Source of the DNA: Ignavibacteria bacterium
GTDB lineage: Bacteria > Bacteroidota > Ignavibacteria > Tepidaquicellales > OLB5
DNA: 19,535 nt
NCBI GenBank assembly: GCA_030835005.1
Contig: JAUQWT010000419.1
Span: forward strand, 1 to 19,535
Direction: 5' to 3'
Positions 14,359 to 19,535 of this stretch are shown here, in pieces (position 1 is the stretch's first letter; every line of letters starts with the position of its first letter). Below the pieces are notes generated by a model that made no database searches, was not told the origin of the DNA, and worked only from the letters and a program-made list of their open reading frames with translations. A program made the translations under genes and the position numbers.

Positions 14359-15546
14359 TTGATCAAATTTATTGTTAAGTCATATTCGTTCAAGAAGATA
14401 GTTATGTTGTTAGTGATTTTCTCGGGCTTGTTCTTTGTGAGCAGTTATTTGTTTGACAGACTATGGAACAGCAGTTCTGCTATTCCAATCATAAACGTGA
14501 ATGATGTTTATGATCCTCCTTTGGATTATGATAATTTTACCAGAATTAATCTGAAAATGGTGAGCAGCAACTTCTTAGCAATAGAGGGGAATAAGAAATT
14601 TCGTATAAAAGACCACAATAGCGGTTTTGAATACTATGACACTTTGAAGATCGAGTATCCCGATATCAGTTTCGATAAAGTCAACAAGATCTTTATCCAT
14701 TTTGAAGACTCTAAAGGATTTGATTCTGTTTATATAGTCACAGCAAAATCAGCAGAACCGCAAATATTTTATAATCAGATATTTTATAGTTCGGTTATAG
14801 TATTTAAGATCAATGAATTCTCTGATGATACTGAACAATTCAGAATCAGTATTGAGAAACTAGCAAGGCCAGAATTGCTTGCCAGTAACGATTCGTTGAT
14901 CATGCAGGTTTTCAACGAGTTTAATGTGAATATTAACAGTCTTGGACTTGCAGAATGCGGAACAAACTGTAAGATCTTCAGAGATATATGCAAAAAATAT
15001 CAAGTACCATGCCGTTTCGTTAATCTTCAGGGAGGAGATGTTGACCAAACTGGCTATGCAGACCACATCGGTTATCCGCTTCATGTTGTTTGTGAGGTAT
15101 ATTCCAGCAAACTGAAGAAGTGGTATGTAATAGATCCCTCGTTTGGTTTTAGGTTTATGAATAGAGGCAGCTCAGAATTCCTTAATGCTATAGAAATATC
15201 TAACCGCTATGTTTTCAGAGGTGTTGACGAAATTGTTCAGGATTCAATTCTCTTGACAAAGAGGACTTTAGTAGGAAAAGACTATTTTAAGTATTACGAA
15301 AACGTACTTTTTGCCAAAATTGAATGGAAGAACAAATACGCTATTAAACTCGTTAGTGTTTTTTACCGCAATTTTAACTATTTTCATTACTTGTACTCAA
15401 ATAATTTTCCACCGGTCAAAAACGGTTTCTATTATCTGGGTTTGAAAACTATTATGTATGCTTTCATCATGATCTTGTTCATAAATTCAGTCATCTACAT
15501 CCTGATCAAGAGATTGTTTTCCGTAAAGAAACCTGTTCAACACTAA
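14359..15546 (+). CDS. Membrane-anchored transglutaminase-like protein
   Basis: The 395-residue protein has an N-terminal TM helix (about 15-34) and a C-terminal one (about 365-385), with a large extracytoplasmic region between. Residues about 195-262 match the transglutaminase-like (papain-fold) core. C204 lies in ECGTNCKIF, R219 and F220 in VPCRFVN echo the usual GxPxR segment, H242 in YPLHVVCEVY and D259 in WYVIDPSFG complete the Cys-His-Asp triad. The fold supports thiol protease, amidase or cross-linking chemistry. It is a surprising enzyme within a glycan operon and might link or trim a peptide or amide substituent. Residues 45-190 form a beta-rich domain I do not recognise. The start is TTG at 14359, which gives a basic leader before the helix; an ATG at 14404 would keep most of the helix and is the alternative. 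Confidence 0.75.
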   Translation: MIKFIVKSYSFKKIVMLLVIFSGLFFVSSYLFDRLWNSSSAIPIINVNDVYDPPLDYDNFTRINLKMVSSNFLAIEGNKKFRIKDHNSGFEYYDTLKIEYPDISFDKVNKIFIHFEDSKGFDSVYIVTAKSAEPQIFYNQIFYSSVIVFKINEFSDDTEQFRISIEKLARPELLASNDSLIMQVFNEFNVNINSLGLAECGTNCKIFRDICKKYQVPCRFVNLQGGDVDQTGYADHIGYPLHVVCEVYSSKLKKWYVIDPSFGFRFMNRGSSEFLNAIEISNRYVFRGVDEIVQDSILLTKRTLVGKDYFKYYENVLFAKIEWKNKYAIKLVSVFYRNFNYFHYLYSNNFPPVKNGFYYLGLKTIMYAFIMILFINSVIYILIKRLFSVKKPVQH

Positions 15547-15551
15547 AAAGT

Positions 15552-16214
15552 ATGTTAGATAGCATAATGTCATCGAATAAGCGGAAATTGAGTAAGAAAA
15601 ACGTTGTTGTTTTTGGTGCTCATCCTGATGATTTTGAAGTAGGCTGCTCGGGAGTAATTCTCAAGTATCTTGATCAGATGAATCTCAAGATTTATGTAAT
15701 GTCAGACAGGTATGAGGACGGCAAACTCAGAAATCTGAAAGAAAAAGATAAATCATTAAGAATTCTTGGACTGGATAAAGTACCGTTTACAATTTATGAT
15801 ATTCCCACTAGGGTATTCCATGATTACCGTTCAAAGATAAGAAATATACTATATAATATTGCTACAAAAACTGACGTTGACGTTATTTTCACTCCTCCAA
15901 TCCATGATATCCACCAGGATCATATAGTTCTGGCCGATGAAGTAATTAGGTTATTCAGAGAAAAGACAATTTTTGGATACGAGGTAATTAGAAGTGGATA
16001 CGATTTCGCTCCGAATATGCACGTGAAACTTAACAAAGAGCTAGTTGACCTGAAGGTCAAGGCAGCACAGAGTTATAAATCGCAGTGGTCGACAACCAAA
16101 AGCGGTGGTTATTACTTTGCTAAAGAAGTAATGAAGGGTTTGATGCGCGCACGAGGTGCTCAATTTGGTGTAGAATATGCTGAAGCATTTGAAGTGTACC
16201 ATCTTAAACTATGA
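15552..16214 (+). CDS. PIG-L / LmbE family zinc deacetylase
   Basis: The 220-residue protein has the signature AHPDDFEVGCSG, with H24 and D27 as expected zinc ligands, D26 as the likely general base, and HQDH (121-124) supplying the third ligand H124. PIG-L enzymes remove acetyl groups from N-acetylglucosamine-type sugars or conjugates in the cytoplasm. The family length (about 220-240) fits. The stop overlaps the start of the GT4 gene by 4 bases (ATGA), so the two are tightly coupled. The same enzyme classes make bacillithiol (BshB and BshA) and mycothiol, but the polysaccharide context favours deacetylation of a sugar intermediate. A second in-frame ATG at residue 6 is an alternative start. 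Confidence 0.9.
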   Translation: MLDSIMSSNKRKLSKKNVVVFGAHPDDFEVGCSGVILKYLDQMNLKIYVMSDRYEDGKLRNLKEKDKSLRILGLDKVPFTIYDIPTRVFHDYRSKIRNILYNIATKTDVDVIFTPPIHDIHQDHIVLADEVIRLFREKTIFGYEVIRSGYDFAPNMHVKLNKELVDLKVKAAQSYKSQWSTTKSGGYYFAKEVMKGLMRARGAQFGVEYAEAFEVYHLKL

Positions 16215-17404
16215 AGCATAAGATACTAGTTTTATGTTATAATTACGAAGCAAGTCAGTTCCCCAAAACACCGGATCCAGCAGACAGGTTTTTTACTTAC
16301 GGTTTCGGGGGAATGTTTGGAAAATTATTCGGAAGATATCTAAAAGGTTACGATATCGAAGTTTGGAGAGTGGATAGTTATTGCGAAGGAAAATATTATG
16401 AAAAGAATATCGATGGAATTGCTTTTAGGGTTTATAGGTCTTATAGTTTTCCTAAACTGGGACATTTTTCGTTCAGATTCATCAAAGATCTAAAGCTTGA
16501 AAGAAAACTAAATGATCCGGTCTTATTCATTGTACATACTCACAATTGGCAAACGTATAATATTTTGTTCTTTTTAAAGAAGGCCAATATAATTACAACA
16601 CATCATGGTGAATTGTCGCCATTTTACATTTACAGTATAACAAAGGGATTCAGAAAAATGAAAGCATTTTTCGGAATACTTGCAGAAAAGCTGGTATTGA
16701 AGCATGTTGATCATTTCTTGATCGGTGACACAAGACAAGTTGACTACATAAAGAAAGCAGTTAATGATTTCAAGTATTCTTTGTTTTCATCTGGATTTGA
16801 CTTTGATACTCTTAAGCCCGTAAGTCGGCAAGAGGCACGTGAAATGCTGGGTTGGGATAATGATTCATACTATATATTATATGTAGGGAAACTATACAAG
16901 TACAAGCAGGTAAAAGAACTCATAAATATCTGGTTGGAGATCAAGTCTGAAATTCCAGAGACTGAACTTGTCCTTGTTGGAAATGAACCCAAAGGAACAT
17001 GGGGAGAAGAATATTATGATCTGGCTATCAAGAGCGGCGCAAAAATCGTTGGAAGAGTACTTCACTCAGAGTTGTATAAGTACTATTGTGCGGCAAATGT
17101 TTATGTTTTAGTCGCACTGAGAGACGATTATTTCGGCGGTACAGGAATTGCCCCGATAGAGAGCCTTGCTCTGAATACACCTGTGGTAAGTTACTCAATG
17201 CGAAACTTCTTTGGAGATGAAGATGAAAGGGTTTTTGAAATGCCATCAGATATTGAAGGTTATAAAGCATCGATATTGAAGATCCTGAAAAACAGAGATG
17301 ACAATTTGAATACAAGAGATATTATCAAAAAGTATTATTCACACGAAGCTGTTGTGAAAATCATTGAAAACGCACTTGCTGAAGTATTGAATGAAAATAA
17401 GTAA
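16211..17404 (+). CDS. GT4-like glycosyltransferase
   Basis: The 397-residue GT-B fold protein has an N-terminal domain (about 1-200) with VHTHNWQTYNILFF and THHGELSPF, typical acceptor-side loops of family 4. Its C-terminal donor domain (about 215-380) has YILYVGKLYKYKQVKELI, TELVLVGNEP and the loop FGGTGIAPIESLALNTPVVS. In that loop the second Glu of the E-x7-E motif is kept and the first is replaced by a non-acidic residue. It probably adds a nucleotide-activated sugar to a lipid-linked or soluble acceptor in the cytoplasm. There is no membrane segment. It is the only glycosyltransferase seen in the window, so others for the repeat unit must lie downstream or elsewhere. It overlaps the PIG-L gene by 4 bases, suggesting paired steps. 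Confidence 0.88.
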   Translation: MKHKILVLCYNYEASQFPKTPDPADRFFTYGFGGMFGKLFGRYLKGYDIEVWRVDSYCEGKYYEKNIDGIAFRVYRSYSFPKLGHFSFRFIKDLKLERKLNDPVLFIVHTHNWQTYNILFFLKKANIITTHHGELSPFYIYSITKGFRKMKAFFGILAEKLVLKHVDHFLIGDTRQVDYIKKAVNDFKYSLFSSGFDFDTLKPVSRQEAREMLGWDNDSYYILYVGKLYKYKQVKELINIWLEIKSEIPETELVLVGNEPKGTWGEEYYDLAIKSGAKIVGRVLHSELYKYYCAANVYVLVALRDDYFGGTGIAPIESLALNTPVVSYSMRNFFGDEDERVFEMPSDIEGYKASILKILKNRDDNLNTRDIIKKYYSHEAVVKIIENALAEVLNENK

Positions 17405-17417
17405 ACCAAGGAAATAA

Positions 17418-18410
17418 ATGCCGGACATTAAAGGAAAAAAAATACTTGTTATAGGAGGCGCCGGATTTATTGGCTCTCATGTTGTTGATGCCCTTCTGAA
17501 AGAAGATATAGGGTCGGTTACTGTTTATGATAATTTCGTAAGGGGAACTGCTGATAATATAGAAAATGCTCTGAAGGATCCAAGGGCAAAAGTATTTGAA
17601 ATTGGTGGTGATATTCTTCAGACCGATATACTTAATGCAGCCATGAAGGATAATGATATGGTAATTCATTTGGCGGCTTTGTGGCTCCTTCAGTGCCATG
17701 AATACCCACGGGCAGCATTTGATGTAAACATAAGAGGTATGTTTAATGTTCTGGAGGCGTGTAGAGATAACAGAATTGAGAGACTTGTCTATTCTTCCTC
17801 AGCTTCAGTTTATGGTGATGCAGTGGAATTGCCTATGACAGAAGACCATCCTTTCAATAACAGAACATTTTACGGGGCAACAAAAATTGCAGGAGAAGCT
17901 ATGGCCAGGGCTTTCTATGAAAGATACGGATTGAATTATGTTGGATTGAGATATATGAATGTTTACGGTCCGAGGCAGGATTACAAAGGAACTTATATAG
18001 CCGTGATTATGAAGATACTTGATAAGCTTGACCAGGGACTTCCTCCTGTCGTCTACGGAGACGGTTCACAAGCTTATGATTTTATTTTTGTAGAAGATAC
18101 TGCAAAAGCTAATGTTTGCGCGTTAAAATCAAATGCAGTTGATGATTACTATAATGTGGGGATGGGTACCCAAACTTCAATAAAAGAACTAACCGAAATA
18201 TTGTTGAATATCTACAAAACTGATCTTGAGATCGAGTATCATCCACAGGGCCAGACCTTTGTGACGAACAGGGTTGGTGCAACCGAAAAAGCTGAGAAAG
18301 AAATCGGCTTCAGGGCAACGGTTCAGCTTGAAGAGGGTTTGAAAATGCTAATACAATGGAGGAGAGAGCATAAGAAAAGATTTGGTGACAAATGGAAACT
18401 ATTTGAATGA
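17418..18410 (+). CDS. NAD-dependent nucleotide-sugar epimerase/dehydratase
   Basis: The 330-residue extended SDR has a Rossmann motif GGAGFIG (13-19), the catalytic YxxxK (Y152 and K156 in FYGATK) with S127-S129 in YSSSASVYG, and RYMNVYGPRQ and FIFVEDTAKA typical of sugar-nucleotide epimerases. The stretch HLAALWLLQCHEYPRAAFDVN marks a subgroup distinct from the classic GalE (HxAA...V..S...P), so the substrate cannot be read off. It most likely acts on a UDP- or dTDP-sugar, as a 4-epimerase or dehydratase. AGGA lies 8 bases upstream of the ATG. The stop overlaps the start of the aminotransferase gene by 4 bases, which suggests that the two act in sequence on the same sugar. Confidence 0.87.
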   Translation: MPDIKGKKILVIGGAGFIGSHVVDALLKEDIGSVTVYDNFVRGTADNIENALKDPRAKVFEIGGDILQTDILNAAMKDNDMVIHLAALWLLQCHEYPRAAFDVNIRGMFNVLEACRDNRIERLVYSSSASVYGDAVELPMTEDHPFNNRTFYGATKIAGEAMARAFYERYGLNYVGLRYMNVYGPRQDYKGTYIAVIMKILDKLDQGLPPVVYGDGSQAYDFIFVEDTAKANVCALKSNAVDDYYNVGMGTQTSIKELTEILLNIYKTDLEIEYHPQGQTFVTNRVGATEKAEKEIGFRATVQLEEGLKMLIQWRREHKKRFGDKWKLFE

Positions 18411-19535
18411 TGAATATACCAATCGCAAAAACAGAGTTTACTGAAAGTGAAATTGAGAGCATCCTTAAGCCACTAAGGACTGGATGGGTTGTGCAAGGTC
18501 CATTTGTTAAGGAATTTGAAGAAAAATGGTGCAATTTCACAGGGGCTGAAAATTCGGTAGCTGTTTCTAACTGCACCACTGCGTTGCATTTGTCTTTGGC
18601 AGCATTAGGAATCAGCAGCGGTGACGAAGTAATCGTACCGGCTTTTACGTGGATAGCAACTGCAAATGCTGTTGAATATCTTGGTGCTAAACCTGTTTTC
18701 TGTGATATTGAACTTGACACTTTTAATATTGATACTACAAAACTTGAAAGTTGTATAACTGATAAAACCAGAGCAATAATCCCTGTTCATTTATTTGGAC
18801 TACCTGCAAAAATGGACGAAGTTACGAATATCGCGAAAAAACATAATCTGTTGATAGTTGAGGATGCTGCTTGCGGTTTTGGAGCCAGATATAAGGGTCA
18901 ACATACGGGCAATATGGGTGATACCGGATGTTTCAGCTTTCATCCACGCAAAGCCATTACAACAGGAGAAGGGGGAATGATCACCACAAGAGATGATAAG
19001 CTAACCCTTAAGTTAAGATCAATGCGTGATCATGGTGCATCGATGTCTGATCACCAGAGACATTTTGGCGGTAAGCCATATTTACTTTCAGACTTTCCAT
19101 ATCTTGGTTATAACTACAGAATGACAGATATTCAAGCTTCTATTGGTTCTGCACAGATGGACCGCGCAAGTGAAATTAACAGTAAAAGATCAGCAATTGC
19201 AATGAACTATGATAAAGCACTCAAGAATACTGAATGGCTGAAAACCCCGTTTCACAATGAAGATTATGAACATGGATTTCAGGCATACGTTTGTTTGTTT
19301 TGCCCTAATGACAGAATTGATAAGGAAAATATACTAAACACCAATTCCCGAAGAAATAGTTTTATGGACTACTTGCAGCAAAAAGGGATATCAACCAGGC
19401 CGGGTACACATGCTGTGCATATGACGAAGTATTATTCCAATAAGTATGACATCTTCCCGGAAGTCTTCATGAATGCATATATTGCGGATCATTGCTCCGT
19501 TGCATTTCCGCTCTTTCCCGCTCTTAGCGACGAAG
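18407..19535 (+). CDS. DegT/DnrJ/EryC1/StrS aminotransferase, 3' end missing
   Basis: The frame is open from ATG at 18407 (a second ATG follows at once) to the window edge, 376 full codons. These PLP enzymes transaminate keto-sugar nucleotides to amino sugars. Visible family features are GWVVQGPFVKEFE, the substrate loop VPAFTWIATANAV, VEDAACGFGA with the cofactor Asp, and the PLP lysine K182 in SFHPRKAITTGEGG. Further features are GYNYRMTDIQA and the C-terminal ISTRPGTHAVHM. The family usually has 370-400 residues, so few residues are missing. I see no frameshift: the start, the PLP lysine and the end share one frame. The 4-base overlap with the epimerase gene suggests a shared pathway to an amino-sugar nucleotide, which the GNAT might then acylate. 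Confidence 0.92.
   Translation, partial: MMNIPIAKTEFTESEIESILKPLRTGWVVQGPFVKEFEEKWCNFTGAENSVAVSNCTTALHLSLAALGISSGDEVIVPAFTWIATANAVEYLGAKPVFCDIELDTFNIDTTKLESCITDKTRAIIPVHLFGLPAKMDEVTNIAKKHNLLIVEDAACGFGARYKGQHTGNMGDTGCFSFHPRKAITTGEGGMITTRDDKLTLKLRSMRDHGASMSDHQRHFGGKPYLLSDFPYLGYNYRMTDIQASIGSAQMDRASEINSKRSAIAMNYDKALKNTEWLKTPFHNEDYEHGFQAYVCLFCPNDRIDKENILNTNSRRNSFMDYLQQKGISTRPGTHAVHMTKYYSNKYDIFPEVFMNAYIADHCSVAFPLFPALSDE

Noticed and set aside
15552..17404. Bacillithiol biosynthesis genes bshB-bshA
   Set aside because: The families fit, but the operon is otherwise a polysaccharide locus and bshC is not present in the window.
17361..17699. 112-codon minus-strand frame at the start of the epimerase gene
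   Set aside because: It overlaps the conserved Rossmann region of the epimerase and has no recognisable domain.

Overview
The window looks like a chromosomal segment from a Gram-negative bacterium of the Bacteroidota/Chlorobiota/Ignavibacteriota superphylum, and an Ignavibacteria-like organism is my best guess. The grounds are an outer-membrane protein joining a metallopeptidase, a TolB-like propeller and an Omp85-type barrel, a Wza/Wzc-type exopolysaccharide export system, and the general style of the proteins and intergenic DNA. There is no 16S rRNA gene or universal marker here, so the placement is an inference.

Layout. Positions 1-1355 hold intergenic repeats and a minus-strand exported protein with three rhodanese domains. 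Positions 1365-1813 are a gene-free, repeat-rich spacer. Positions 1814-4666 encode the 950-residue peptidase/TolB/Omp85 fusion. Two tRNA genes follow, tRNA-Gly(GCC) and tRNA-Cys(GCA); the first has a near-consensus promoter and a hairpin terminator. Positions 5078-5949 hold a DoxX-like membrane protein and a DUF309 protein. Positions 5965-7659 on the minus strand carry fabD-fabG of type II fatty-acid synthesis.

From 7908 to the right edge everything is on the plus strand with gaps of a few bases or 4-base overlaps (one 58-base gap), so it reads as one surface-polysaccharide operon. The order is: short SLBB protein, Wzc-like chain-length/BY-kinase, zinc-ribbon membrane protein, GNAT acyltransferase, FabG-like SDR, AsnB-type amidotransferase, membrane transglutaminase-like protein, PIG-L deacetylase, GT4 glycosyltransferase, NAD-dependent sugar epimerase, and a DegT/DnrJ aminotransferase cut by the window end. 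The epimerase, aminotransferase, deacetylase and GT4 genes suggest an amino-sugar-containing glycan. The GNAT, SDR and AsnB genes suggest acyl or amide decoration of it. The SLBB and Wzc proteins would handle chain length and export.

The strongest oddity is an in-frame TAG (10549-10551) that cuts the Wzc-like kinase before its last core strand and its tyrosine cluster. The same frame stays open for 66 more codons and encodes exactly the expected missing end, including YYKYYYYYY. By eye, the left part (to about 4700) is richer in G+C than the polysaccharide operon.
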